A stretch of DNA of 44,520 nt, taken from Pseudomonadales bacterium. Its GTDB lineage: Bacteria > Pseudomonadota > Gammaproteobacteria > Pseudomonadales > Pseudohongiellaceae. Location of the stretch: the NCBI GenBank assembly GCA_022819645.1, contig JAJEGU010000052.1, positions 1 through 44,520 of the forward strand, read 5' to 3'. The translations under genes and the position numbers were made by a program. Below the pieces are notes generated by a model. It was not told the origin of the DNA. It saw only the letters and a list, made by a program, of their open reading frames with translations, and made no database searches. The stretch's first letter is position 1. Each line of letters opens with the position of its first letter. This document shows positions 7,234 to 16,563 of this stretch, one piece after another.

Positions 7234-10067
7234 GACTCGACGACCTTGATTACGGCACCCCGGCCTCGAACAGGGAGGAGCGGGTAAGCCTTGCCATCGA
7301 CGGCGCCTCCATCGAAGTGCCGGCGGGCACGTCGATCATGCGCGCCGCCATCGAGGCTGGCATTCCCGTGCCGAAACTTTGCGCCTCGGACAATCTGGAC
7401 GCTTTCGGCTCCTGCCGGCTTTGCCTCGTGGAAATCGAGGGCCGGCGCGGCGTCCACGCCTCCTGCACCGAACCCGTGCGTGATGGCATGCGGGTGCGGA
7501 CCCAGAATGAGAAGATCGCCCGGCTGCGCCGCGGCGTCATGGAACTGTACATCTCCGACCATCCCCTGGACTGCCTCACCTGCAGCGCCAACGGCGACTG
7601 TGAACTGCAGGACATGGCGGGCGCTGTGGGCCTGCGGGAAGTCCGCTACGGGGAAGGCGAAAACCACCTCGGCGCCGCTATCGACGACTCCAATCCCTAT
7701 TTCAGTTTTGACCCGGGCAAGTGCATCGTCTGCTCGCGCTGCGTGCGCGCCTGCAGCGAGGTCCAGGGCACCCATGCCCTCACCATCGACGGGCGCGGCT
7801 TCGATTCCAGCGTGAAGACCGGCGCGGTGGACTTCTTCGGCTCCGAGTGCGTGTCCTGCGGCGCCTGCGTGCAAGCCTGTCCCACCGCCACGCTGATGGA
7901 GAAGTCGGTGATCGAAGAAGGCGTGCCAGACCGCAGCGTCCGCACAACCTGCGCCTATTGCGGCGTGGGCTGCTCCTTCCGCGCCGAACTCAAGGGGGAC
8001 CAGGTGGTGCGCATGGTGCCTGACAAGCTGGGCAAGGCCAATCACGGTCATTCCTGCGTCAAGGGAAGATTTGCCTGGGGCTATGCCAATCACCCGGAGC
8101 GAGTGGCAAAACCCCTGCTGCGCGACCGGATCAGCGACCCCTGGCGCGAGGTTTCCTGGGAGGAAGCCATTGCCGAAGCCGCCACGCGCCTCAAGTCGGT
8201 ACAGGCGGAACACGGTCTGCACTCCATCGGCGCCGTGACCTCGGCGCGCTGCACCAATGAAGAGATCTTCACCGTGCAGAAGATGGTACGCACCGCCTTC
8301 GGCAGCAACAATGTGGACACTTGCGCCCGGGTCTGCCATTCACCCACCGGCTACGGTCTCAAGCAGACCTACGGCACCTCGGCTGGCACCCAGCATTTCG
8401 ATTCGGTGATGCAGGCTGACGCCATCATGGTGATCGGCGCCAATCCCACCGACGGCCATCCGGTTTTCGCCTCCCAACTCAAGCGCAGGCTGCGCCAGGG
8501 CGCCCGGCTGATCGTAATGGACCCGCGGCGCATCGACCTGGTGCGCTCGCCCCATATCGAGGCTGAATCACACTTGCCTCTGCTGCCCGGCACCAATGTG
8601 CCCATGATGAACGCCTTTGCCCATGTGGTGGCCACCGAAGGATACATTGATGAGACATTCGTGGCCGAACGCTGCGACGGGGAGTCTTTCGCGGCCTGGC
8701 GTGAATTCGCGGCGCAGCCGGAGAACTCGCCGGAAGCCGTGGCCGAGGTCACCGGCGTGCCTGCCGCCGACATCCGCAGCGCCGCCCGGCTCTACGCTTC
8801 CGTGAAAAACGCCGCCATTTATTACGGCCTCGGGGTTACCGAACACAGCCAGGGCTCCACCATGGTGATGGCCATGGCCAATCTCGCCATGGCCACGGGC
8901 AATATCGGTCGGGAAGGCGTTGGGGTCAGTCCCCTGCGCGGCCAGAACAATGTCCAGGGCTCCTGCGACATGGGCTCATTTCCGCACGAGCTGTCGGGCT
9001 ATCAGCAGATCGTCGAGGCCGGGGTGCGCGAAAAGTACGAACAGGCCTGGCAGGTGAAGCTGCTGCCCGAACCCGGCATGCGCATACCCAACATGCTCGA
9101 CGCCGCTCGGGGTGGCAGTTTCAAGGGCATCTTCATCCAGGGAGAAGACCTGGCCCAGTCCGACCCCAATACCCAGGGAGTTGAGGCCGCGCTCGGCAAC
9201 ATGGACTGCGTCATCGTCCAGGATCTGTTTCTCAATGAGACCGCCAAGTTCGCCCACATCTTCCTGCCCGGCACCTCCTTCCTGGAAAAGGACGGTACCT
9301 TCACCAATGCCGAGCGGCGCATCAACCGGGTGCGCCAGGTGATGCAGCCGAAAGCCGGCAAGTCCGAGTGGGAGGCGGTGCAGGAGCTTTCCGCGGCCCT
9401 GGGCTACCCCATGAACTACCAGTGCGCCGCCGACATCATGGCGGAAATCGCCACCCTGACGCCGGATTTCGCTGGCGTCAGCTTCGACAAGCTCGACCGG
9501 CTCGGCAGTGTGCAATGGCCATGCAATGATGGCGCCCCGGAAGGCACCCCCATCATGCATGAGGCGCAATTCGTGCGCGGCAAGGGCCGTTTCATGCTTA
9601 CCGACTATCAGCCCACCGATGAGCGCACGAGCCGCAAATTCCCCCTGCTGCTGACCACCGGGCGCATTCTGCATCAATACAATGTGGGTACCCAGACCCG
9701 ACGCACCCGGAATCTCGAATGGCTGGCCGAAGACCGGCTTGAAATCCACCCCAGCGATGCCGAGCTGCGCGGGGTGCGCACGGGAGACCGGGTTTCCATC
9801 ACCAGCCGCATGGGGGAAATTGTGCTCAAGGCCACGGTAACCACCCGGGTCGCCCCGGGAGTGGTCTACACTACCTTCCATCACCCGGCCACCGGCACCA
9901 ATGTGGTCACCACCGACCTGAGCGACTGGGCTACCAATTGCCCCGAGTACAAGGTAACCGCGGTGGAAATTCGCCCCGCCAACCACCTGTCGGACTGGCA
10001 GCGTGAATTCCGGCAGCGGGACGCCCGCCAGCGCGAACTGCAACCGGTGGAACCCGCCGCCACATGA
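7230..10067 (+). CDS. fdsA: NAD-linked formate dehydrogenase, alpha subunit (molybdopterin catalytic subunit)
   Basis: A 945-residue catalytic subunit oxidising formate to CO2 in the cytoplasm. Ligands read in order: an N-terminal [2Fe-2S] site (C51, C62, C65, C79), the His-Cys3 cluster (H111, C115, C118, C124), two ferredoxin-type [4Fe-4S] sites (C165/C168/C171/C175 and C207/C210/C213/C217) and the cluster next to the molybdenum (C241, C244, C248, C276). The metal ligand is C369 with H370 in ARVCHSPTGYG; codon 8334-8336 is TGC, so this is a cysteine enzyme, not a selenoprotein. The C-terminal molybdopterin dinucleotide-binding domain is complete (to about residue 930). Related enzymes can also reduce CO2. 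Confidence 0.95.
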   Translation: MRLDDLDYGTPASNREERVSLAIDGASIEVPAGTSIMRAAIEAGIPVPKLCASDNLDAFGSCRLCLVEIEGRRGVHASCTEPVRDGMRVRTQNEKIARLRRGVMELYISDHPLDCLTCSANGDCELQDMAGAVGLREVRYGEGENHLGAAIDDSNPYFSFDPGKCIVCSRCVRACSEVQGTHALTIDGRGFDSSVKTGAVDFFGSECVSCGACVQACPTATLMEKSVIEEGVPDRSVRTTCAYCGVGCSFRAELKGDQVVRMVPDKLGKANHGHSCVKGRFAWGYANHPERVAKPLLRDRISDPWREVSWEEAIAEAATRLKSVQAEHGLHSIGAVTSARCTNEEIFTVQKMVRTAFGSNNVDTCARVCHSPTGYGLKQTYGTSAGTQHFDSVMQADAIMVIGANPTDGHPVFASQLKRRLRQGARLIVMDPRRIDLVRSPHIEAESHLPLLPGTNVPMMNAFAHVVATEGYIDETFVAERCDGESFAAWREFAAQPENSPEAVAEVTGVPAADIRSAARLYASVKNAAIYYGLGVTEHSQGSTMVMAMANLAMATGNIGREGVGVSPLRGQNNVQGSCDMGSFPHELSGYQQIVEAGVREKYEQAWQVKLLPEPGMRIPNMLDAARGGSFKGIFIQGEDLAQSDPNTQGVEAALGNMDCVIVQDLFLNETAKFAHIFLPGTSFLEKDGTFTNAERRINRVRQVMQPKAGKSEWEAVQELSAALGYPMNYQCAADIMAEIATLTPDFAGVSFDKLDRLGSVQWPCNDGAPEGTPIMHEAQFVRGKGRFMLTDYQPTDERTSRKFPLLLTTGRILHQYNVGTQTRRTRNLEWLAEDRLEIHPSDAELRGVRTGDRVSITSRMGEIVLKATVTTRVAPGVVYTTFHHPATGTNVVTTDLSDWATNCPEYKVTAVEIRPANHLSDWQREFRQRDARQRELQPVEPAAT

Positions 10068-10930
10068 GCGAAGCCATCGTCGTCCGGTCGCCGGCGGCGG
10101 GCAGTTTGCGGCGCCGGATCACGCGAATCGCCACAGGCGGCGCGGAGCCGGTGGAGGACTCCCTCAGTGTTGAAGAACCGCTGGAAATCCGCCTGTCGCA
10201 CCAGGACGGGGAAGCGCGCAGGGAACAGAGCATAGCCATCACCATGCGCACCCCGGGGGATGACGCCGAACTGGCCGTGGGTTTTCTCGCCGGAGAGGGA
10301 ATCATCCGGTGCCCGGAAGATATCCGGCGCATCAGTCACTGCGGGCCGCCAAGCCCGGACAAGGGCCTGCGGAATGTATTGCGGGTCGAACTGGCGGATT
10401 CGGTTCGGGTGGACCTGGAAGCGCTGAAACGGCACTTCTATACCAGTTCAAGCTGCGGCGTCTGTGGCAAGGCTTCGCTCCAGGCCATTGCGCTGGAAAT
10501 GCCCGAGCGCGAGCGGGGCGAGTTTGCCATCCCGGCAAAAGCCTTGCAGCGATTGCCTGAAGCCTTGCGCGGGCACCAGAACGAATTCGCCCGCACCGGC
10601 GGCCTGCATGCCGCGGCGTGTTTTTCCGCCGACGGACAGATCCAGCGCAGCCGCGAAGACGTGGGGCGGCACAACGCCCTCGACAAGCTCATCGGCTCGT
10701 ATTTTCGGGACGGCGGGCTGACCCATCCGGGCTTGCTGCTGAGCGGTCGCGCAAGCTTTGAACTCATCCAGAAAGCGGCCATGGCCGGGGTGGGCCTGGT
10801 GGCCGCCATCGGCGCGCCTTCGAGTCTGGCGGTGGAACTGGCGGAGCAGGAAAACATCACCCTGATCGGCTTTCTCAAATCCAGCGGTTTCAACCTCTAT
10901 TGCCGCGGGCAGGGCCTTGTTGCCCCCTGA
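10064..10930 (+). CDS. fdhD: Formate dehydrogenase sulfurtransferase FdhD
   Basis: A 288-residue protein that passes sulfur from a cysteine desulfurase to the bis-MGD cofactor before insertion into formate dehydrogenase. The family motif SSSCGVCGK gives C131 and C134, the sulfur-carrying pair. MRTPGDDAELAVGFLAGEGI (residues 61-80) and FSADGQIQRSREDVGRHNAL, followed by DKLIGS, are conserved cofactor-binding regions. It overlaps fdsA by 4 bases (ATGA), so the maturation factor is made with its client enzyme. Confidence 0.95.
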   Translation: MSEAIVVRSPAAGSLRRRITRIATGGAEPVEDSLSVEEPLEIRLSHQDGEARREQSIAITMRTPGDDAELAVGFLAGEGIIRCPEDIRRISHCGPPSPDKGLRNVLRVELADSVRVDLEALKRHFYTSSSCGVCGKASLQAIALEMPERERGEFAIPAKALQRLPEALRGHQNEFARTGGLHAAACFSADGQIQRSREDVGRHNALDKLIGSYFRDGGLTHPGLLLSGRASFELIQKAAMAGVGLVAAIGAPSSLAVELAEQENITLIGFLKSSGFNLYCRGQGLVAP

Positions 10931-11507
10931 AGATATCAGCGCCATCGTGCTTTGCGGCGGTGGCGGGCGGCGCCTCGGCGGAGTGGACAAGCCGCTGCTT
11001 CGCGCCGGCGGGAAGGCACTGGTGGAATTCGTGATCGCCAGACTGCGGCCCCAGGCTTCCCGTATCGTGCTCAGCATCGGGCGCGAGCCTGCGCCGTATC
11101 AAGGCTTCGGCTGCGAACTCGTTCGCGACCGGGAGCCGGACCAGGGGCCACTCGGCGGCCTGGTTTCCTGCTTTGCCGAACTTGCCGGCCCCTGGCTGCT
11201 GACCTGCCCCGGCGATGCGCCCTGGACCGCGCCGAATCTGGCGGCATCGCTGTCCAGGGACGCCCGGGAACACGGCGTCGCAGTGGCCCATGACGGCAAA
11301 AGGCGACAGAATCTCACCATGCTGCTGCATCGCGAGAGAGCGGATTCACTGATGGGCTTCTACGCGGACGGCGGCCGCGCGGTGCATCGCTGGCTGGACG
11401 CCGAGGGAATTCCTTCAACGCGGCTTCCAGAGTTGGCGGAAAGCTTTGTGAACATCAACACGCCCGCGGATCTGGAGAATTTTCGGCGGTTGCCCGGCAG
11501 CCGTTAG
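10917..11507 (+). CDS. mobA: Molybdenum cofactor guanylyltransferase
   Basis: A 196-residue nucleotidyltransferase that adds GMP to molybdopterin, giving the MGD form used by FdsA. LCGGGGRRLGGVDKPLL (residues 12-28) is the GTP-binding signature. DREPDQGPLGGLVSC and TCPGDAPW are further family motifs. No ATG is available; the start is TTG at 10917 or 10920, within the last codons of fdhD. Translation therefore probably depends on coupling. It is the last gene of the formate dehydrogenase operon. The Walker-like glycines are intact. Confidence 0.88.
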   Translation: MLPPEDISAIVLCGGGGRRLGGVDKPLLRAGGKALVEFVIARLRPQASRIVLSIGREPAPYQGFGCELVRDREPDQGPLGGLVSCFAELAGPWLLTCPGDAPWTAPNLAASLSRDAREHGVAVAHDGKRRQNLTMLLHRERADSLMGFYADGGRAVHRWLDAEGIPSTRLPELAESFVNINTPADLENFRRLPGSR

Positions 11508-11520
11508 TCACGGGTCTTCC

Positions 11521-11681
11521 GGAGCCTGCGCCGTAGGAATTCACGGCTGCAAATCCGCTCTCATCCACGCCCCTGGCCGCTCGATTTCGTTGCATATCCA
11601 CCAATATTCGCCTCAATCGACCGGCCAGGGGCGCGGCGATAGCGAATTTTCGCTTTCGCGAATTCCTACGGCGCAGGCTCC
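11521..11681. mobile_element. 161-bp element with perfect 22-bp terminal inverted repeats, copy 1
   Basis: The ends are identical inverted 22-mers starting GGAGCCTGCGCCGTAGGAAT (11521-11542 and 11660-11681). Inside is a second stem: CGCCCCTGGCCG (11568-11579) pairs perfectly with CGGCCAGGGGCG (11622-11633) across a 42-base loop. A third small hairpin AGCGAATTTTCGCT follows. There is no coding capacity. The right end abuts the stop codon of the Nudix gene. A second copy lies at about 35998-36146. Confidence 0.85.
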
Positions 11682-12313
11682 TAGGCGGGATATCCGAACA
11701 GCCGATCCATTTCCGATTCATGGAGCCGCAGCCACTGCACGGCGATAATGGTCATGGCATTGTTGATGAGGCCGCTTTCTACCGCCGCCACCAGTTCATC
11801 GTAAGGGACCACAACGACTTCAATATCTTCATTCTCCGCGGCGAGGCCGTGGATGCCGCCGGCGGCGGAGGCGTCCACCCGACCGCAGAACAGCGTGATG
11901 CGCTCATTGCCAACTCCGGGGCTATTGTAGTAATCGCAGATCTGAACCACCTGGATGGGGTCAATGTCCGATTCCTCCCGGCTTTCCCGGCGGGCAACCT
12001 GCAAGGGGCCTTCGTCTCCATCCACCATGCCGGCGACGAGTTCAAGCATCCAGGGGCTGCGGTCCTCATCGATCATGCCCACCCGAAACTGCCGCACCAG
12101 CACCGCTTCCCGGCGCCCCGGGTCGTACAGCAGAATCCCGACGCCCCGGGGCCGCACAATCAGCTCGCGCCGAACCTCGCCGCTTTCACCCCCGCCAAAA
12201 AGCCGATGCCGCAACACCAGTTCATCGACCCGGATGTAGCCCCCATGAAGCGTCCTGCGCGAAAGGACACCCACATCCCCGCGCCCGAATTTTGGCTGCA
12301 GCTTATTGGTCAT
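11681..12313 (-). CDS. Nudix hydrolase, ADP-ribose pyrophosphatase type
   Basis: A 210-residue protein beginning at ATG 12313; a TTG at 12331 is less likely. A GGGAG lies about 11 bases upstream. The Nudix box is clear: G-x5-E-x7-RE-SR-EE (GMVDGDEGPLQVARRESREE, about residues 110-129), with a Ser-Asp pair in place of the usual final Gly. Length and the N-terminal beta-rich half match E. coli NudF-type ADP-ribose pyrophosphatases, which cleave ADP-ribose or related nucleotide sugars. CDYYNSPGVGNERITLFCGR is the typical segment after the box. The TAG stop is part of the repeat end TAGGAGCC. The gene stands alone between the mobA operon and the NACHT operon. Confidence 0.85.
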   Translation of the reverse strand: MTNKLQPKFGRGDVGVLSRRTLHGGYIRVDELVLRHRLFGGGESGEVRRELIVRPRGVGILLYDPGRREAVLVRQFRVGMIDEDRSPWMLELVAGMVDGDEGPLQVARRESREESDIDPIQVVQICDYYNSPGVGNERITLFCGRVDASAAGGIHGLAAENEDIEVVVVPYDELVAAVESGLINNAMTIIAVQWLRLHESEMDRLFGYPA

Positions 12314-12381
12314 GGCCGTTGATTCTCCCAAGTTGAAATTCGCAGTTGATGGTTTGGCTTCAGCCCGTTGTGGAAGGCGCC

Positions 12382-15300
12382 TTACATCCCGGCGCTTTTC
12401 CTGTCTTCGACGTCAATCACGCACACTGATATTTTCCGCCTCTCGGCGTCGGTAAGGCTTTCTTCCAATCGGCGTTGCAATTCTTCGGCGCTCTTCGGCG
12501 GGGGGCCGGCATCTGGAGTGGGCCGGCATTGCTCGTGGTTTCCGAACCAGAAAACCAAGTAAATTCCGTTACCGTCCGCTCCGGGGTCGCGGGTGTATTT
12601 CGCTATTAGCTGAGTCCTGATGGCAGTCCACAAGTCCCGGTGGCAACTTCGTTTAATTTCAATGGGAACGTTGTAGCCACTGGAAGAAACGCGAATATCG
12701 GCTCGTTTGTCGTCTGCGTATGAACCCTCACGCTGGGCATCGACATCAAGCGGTGCCAGCCGTTGTTGCAGATCAGACAGCAGGTTGTCACGGCAAGCAT
12801 CTTCCGGCCTGGGCTTCTCTGTGCGATTATAGGAATCGACATTCCAGTATTGCCGCCAGGTTGATGCGTTGCCATCCCGGATGTTGCTCGCAACTTCGAT
12901 TAGGTAGTCTATCGTCAATGCCGACAGATCGGCAACATTGGCGGGTTGCCGATTATCGAGAACTCCCAGAATTGTAGAAATGTCTGCGTGCTTGAAGCCA
13001 ACCTCTCTTCTGATTTCCTTCTGCTTGCCAATGGCGAATTCCAGTCGTGTGCGCCAGAAGAATAGACATTCATCTTTTGCCAATTTTTCCAACTCTTGGG
13101 TAGCCTTATGAGAGGGGTTACCCATTAGTTGACGTACGAGACTATCAATTCGATATGAAATGTCCGTTCCCCAGATTTTGCCGTGGTCATCTTCAGCGTT
13201 GGAGTCAAGTTCCGAATCGAAAGAACTTGGGGGATTCACTGCTCCGAGCAACTGAATCAATGTCGCAATCGCGGAAACGTCATTCTGGTGTGGTTCGAAC
13301 GGGAGTTGATCGAAGCGCCCACCGATATAGATACCCAAGTGTCTGACCCGTCGTATGTTTCCGGCAACGTATTTGCGAAGGCTTTCCGAAAAGCACTGCG
13401 GACTGGAAACAAGTCCTGCGGCTAGCCAGTAAACTCGTTGTGCAACGTTCATGCTTGTATGCTCAAGTTTCTCCTTGGTCATCTCGATAAACATGTCCCT
13501 TGGGCAATGCCGCTCCGCGGCAATCAGCAAAAATCTCAATCCAGGCAACTGTCGCTCCGTGCAGCGGACGGGGAATGACCTCAACAATGGAGCTGCCACA
13601 ATTTCGGCAATACTCTCGTATTCCTTGGAATACACCAGTTCATACAGCCTATTCGAAAAGTCTTGGCTTTTCCGCAACCTCGGAGTAATTGACTTGGTAA
13701 CTATTTCTGCCATTAATTCGGGCTGCTCGTTCAGTAGCGGTTGAAGCCAGCAGGGGTTCTGTTGCGTTGCGCCGTAACCCCACGGATTTGGCCAGAATGA
13801 GAGGTTGTAATAGAGCGCGGCCGCCAATCGCTTCTGGCCTTCGTCCGGAACAAATCTTTCCCCAGTTTTGCATTCATGCCATTCATTGAAGCCAGCCAGA
13901 TATGGCAGGGACAATAAGTGCGTTGACCCTTCTACACTTAACTCTATCACTCTCTCTACCGTTGGAAGATCGGTTCGGGACACCGTAACGCGGAGCCCGG
14001 CCAGTATAGTTTCGACCAATTCCTCGTCACTATCTAACAAGTCATTCAGCCGTTCATGGGGTGTGTACTCGCTCATGCCGTGGTAACCGCCGAAGTATGC
14101 CCTGGCCAAATTGTGCAGTAGTTGCATGGGAGCCCGATTTTCCATCAGTTCGGCTTGATGGTCCCGTACCGCGTTCTGCCATCTGGTAACATCGTTTCTT
14201 TTTTCGGCCTTTTCCTTGCGTGCATTTTCGCGCGTCCGGAACTCTTCACGCTGTACCAACTGTTCCTGCAAGGCTTTCTGGAGAGTGTCATTGTCTCGCA
14301 AGCGAGAAACAACCAATTCTCTCGAAATCCTTCCTTCTTCAATTTCATCTGCAACCCGTCTCGCCATCCATTGCGCCGAAACCATATCGTCCGTATTGAT
14401 TGCCTCTTCCAGGCACCAAGTCGCGAAATTTGCCGGAGGCCTTACGCCAAGCAATCTGCGGTCTTCCTCTATGTACATTAACTGTTGAAATTCCGCATAG
14501 TCCAATTCTGCGTGTTCCGTTTTTTTATAAGCTCGCTTACATCGTTCCAGCCCAATCTTGAAAAGGGTCATCCACAAGCCGGGACGCTGGCTCAACCAGG
14601 ATTGAACACGTTGTTTTCTTTCGTGCAAAATTCCCCATTCAAAATCATGATCGCCAAGCCTCCCGGCCACTCCCAACCAGCCGAACAGGCGTTCCGGCTC
14701 CAACTCAACGGTAACGGAGCGGTCTGAAAGCACTTCATCAAGCAGTATGAATGGAACTTCCGTCGTGATATCGCCTTGCATCCCGGATGGTCGTTCTTCT
14801 GACCCGAGGGCGGCGTATTGCTCAGCGAGTCGGTCAAGCAACTCTACTTTCTGTCCCCAACTGGAACGTTCGGGATCAGGAAGCGTCCATGTCCAGAATA
14901 TACTGTAGGTAATATATCGGTCGGATTTCGGGGTGCGCAAATAGTCTAGTACTTCGGTTCCCGGCAACGCCTCCGGATAGGTTACTTCCAACAGACAGGC
15001 CAACAATTCGTCATCGGGATCCGGCACCTGGTTGGCGTAGACCTCCCACATCAACGATTTGAGTTCCGCAAGCGCTTGCTCCCGATCTTTCCGCTGCCGC
15101 AAAAAAGCACCAACCGCGTTTACTCTGATGCTTGACCACAGGGTTTTATCGCGGATAATTTGCATCAATACTGGCGCGATGCCTTCCAACGGCTGTGCAT
15201 AATAAAGTGTTTTAACCATGAACAGCATTAGCGACTGTCTTTCGCCATCTCTAGCTGAGTTTTGCAGTATTTCAAAAACAGTGATAGCCAACTCCGCGGA

Positions 15301-16563
15301 CATAAGATCGCCAATCCGCGAATCTAATTTGATAGTGCCAAGAAACCAGCGATCCTTTTCAGAAACTTTTTCAAGTTCTCTAATAATCCGTTCCTTGTCC
15401 TGAGGTGGAAATCCCGCGACGTCGCCATACAATACGGTTCCGAGGGGGTCTCGGGTTATGATTTCCTCACGGCTGGTCCCGCATAGCGTTGCGAGCCATG
15501 CACAAAGACCGCGCATCTCCGTCACGACCATTCCGTCGTACCCTGTCATCAACGCCAGAATTCGATTTATGGGTAACCCATTTTCGACTAACTCAGTCAA
15601 GTAACGCGCACCTAGAAACTCCGCAATTTGCCGGTGTAGTGGAATCGCAAACTCGGAGTTGGGAGCTTCGAAGAGGCGGGTTTTCAGTGATTCCAACTGA
15701 AGAGCCCGACTGGTTCCAGTTAGCTCATTCAATTTGATGAAGTTATCATCTTGATTTCGTGCGCTTAACCGGATGCCGGGGGCACCGGCGAGCAACAGCA
15801 CCGCGCAAAGTTTCCCGGCAGTATCTAGAAGCACGTTCGTATTGGCGCGCTCACGAATTGTCGCGTATTGGTGTTCCTCATTGGTCTCATCAGCCAGAGT
15901 CTCGCAAGCCATTTCGAACGTTCGGATTCGCGAATCCGGCCATTCATTTTTCATGACTGCCTTAACAAGCAATTCAAGACTCAGGGGGTTTTCCAGCAAG
16001 GCGGCCACACCTCGCTGCCGAGCCTTGTCAGCAAATGCATCCGGATCGTCAATATTGTGATTTTTGCGCAGGACAGCTTTGATTTCCTCTTCCCGCAGCG
16101 GGTCAAGGCGCAGTACCAGGACTTTACCTTTGGGTGCGACGGTTTCCAGATGTCGACGATCGTTTGAGCCGAACCAATCCGCTTCGCGGCACGAGAGCCG
16201 GAACTTGGGCTTGCCTAGTTGCAAGAGCTTTTTTCGGATTCCGTCAAAGGATGTTCTCCCGTCGGCCGAGCCCGCGCGTACCTCGTCAAGCCCATCAATG
16301 AAGAGAGTTCGGTCATGCCACTCGCTTTTGTCCTTAAAGGCAATCAAATCTCTCGCGGAAACGAATTGCCCGTCGCACAATTTTGCTTGACGCTTGAATT
16401 CCGAGGTTTTGCCGGAGCCCGGTGGTGCCAGCAGAACGTAGGCTCCCTCATCCGCGTGTTCTTTCAAGGATTGAGGGCCGAGCTTTGCGTCGGCGGCTTT
16501 GAATTTTCCAGCCTCTGCTTCGGTACACGTTCGAGGTGCTATGTAAGGCTGCGGCGCCTTCAT
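12382..16563 (-). CDS. NACHT-type STAND NTPase with C-terminal PD-(D/E)XK nuclease (candidate defence effector)
   Basis: A 1393-residue protein. The NTPase is at the N-terminus: Walker A APPGSGKT (residues 46-53), Walker B TLFIDGLDEVR (86-96) with the GLDE signature usual in NACHT domains, a sensor-like RLSCREADW (122-130) and NPLSLELL (192-199). Then follow about 1000 residues with no motif I recognise, rich in Leu, Glu and Arg and probably a helical repeat sensor. The C-terminus (about 1280-1345) looks like a PD-(D/E)XK nuclease: RADIRV with D1289, then VPIEIKR with E1302 and K1304, then DLWTAIRTQLIAKY. STAND proteins of this kind sense phage or other triggers and activate an effector. Described bacterial Avs and bNACHT proteins, as I know them, carry the effector N-terminally, so this order is unusual. 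It is second in an operon, overlapping the ATPase gene by 4 bases. The region is visibly AT-richer than its surroundings, suggesting transfer. Confidence 0.75.
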   Translation of the reverse strand: MKAPQPYIAPRTCTEAEAGKFKAADAKLGPQSLKEHADEGAYVLLAPPGSGKTSEFKRQAKLCDGQFVSARDLIAFKDKSEWHDRTLFIDGLDEVRAGSADGRTSFDGIRKKLLQLGKPKFRLSCREADWFGSNDRRHLETVAPKGKVLVLRLDPLREEEIKAVLRKNHNIDDPDAFADKARQRGVAALLENPLSLELLVKAVMKNEWPDSRIRTFEMACETLADETNEEHQYATIRERANTNVLLDTAGKLCAVLLLAGAPGIRLSARNQDDNFIKLNELTGTSRALQLESLKTRLFEAPNSEFAIPLHRQIAEFLGARYLTELVENGLPINRILALMTGYDGMVVTEMRGLCAWLATLCGTSREEIITRDPLGTVLYGDVAGFPPQDKERIIRELEKVSEKDRWFLGTIKLDSRIGDLMSAELAITVFEILQNSARDGERQSLMLFMVKTLYYAQPLEGIAPVLMQIIRDKTLWSSIRVNAVGAFLRQRKDREQALAELKSLMWEVYANQVPDPDDELLACLLEVTYPEALPGTEVLDYLRTPKSDRYITYSIFWTWTLPDPERSSWGQKVELLDRLAEQYAALGSEERPSGMQGDITTEVPFILLDEVLSDRSVTVELEPERLFGWLGVAGRLGDHDFEWGILHERKQRVQSWLSQRPGLWMTLFKIGLERCKRAYKKTEHAELDYAEFQQLMYIEEDRRLLGVRPPANFATWCLEEAINTDDMVSAQWMARRVADEIEEGRISRELVVSRLRDNDTLQKALQEQLVQREEFRTRENARKEKAEKRNDVTRWQNAVRDHQAELMENRAPMQLLHNLARAYFGGYHGMSEYTPHERLNDLLDSDEELVETILAGLRVTVSRTDLPTVERVIELSVEGSTHLLSLPYLAGFNEWHECKTGERFVPDEGQKRLAAALYYNLSFWPNPWGYGATQQNPCWLQPLLNEQPELMAEIVTKSITPRLRKSQDFSNRLYELVYSKEYESIAEIVAAPLLRSFPVRCTERQLPGLRFLLIAAERHCPRDMFIEMTKEKLEHTSMNVAQRVYWLAAGLVSSPQCFSESLRKYVAGNIRRVRHLGIYIGGRFDQLPFEPHQNDVSAIATLIQLLGAVNPPSSFDSELDSNAEDDHGKIWGTDISYRIDSLVRQLMGNPSHKATQELEKLAKDECLFFWRTRLEFAIGKQKEIRREVGFKHADISTILGVLDNRQPANVADLSALTIDYLIEVASNIRDGNASTWRQYWNVDSYNRTEKPRPEDACRDNLLSDLQQRLAPLDVDAQREGSYADDKRADIRVSSSGYNVPIEIKRSCHRDLWTAIRTQLIAKYTRDPGADGNGIYLVFWFGNHEQCRPTPDAGPPPKSAEELQRRLEESLTDAERRKISVCVIDVEDRKSAGM

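Noticed and set aside
8334..8336. Selenocysteine in the formate dehydrogenase catalytic subunit
   Set aside because: The metal-ligand codon is TGC (Cys).
12368..12562. Small plus-strand frames within the NACHT gene region
   Set aside because: Short frames without ribosome binding sites, antisense to an intact 1393-residue protein.
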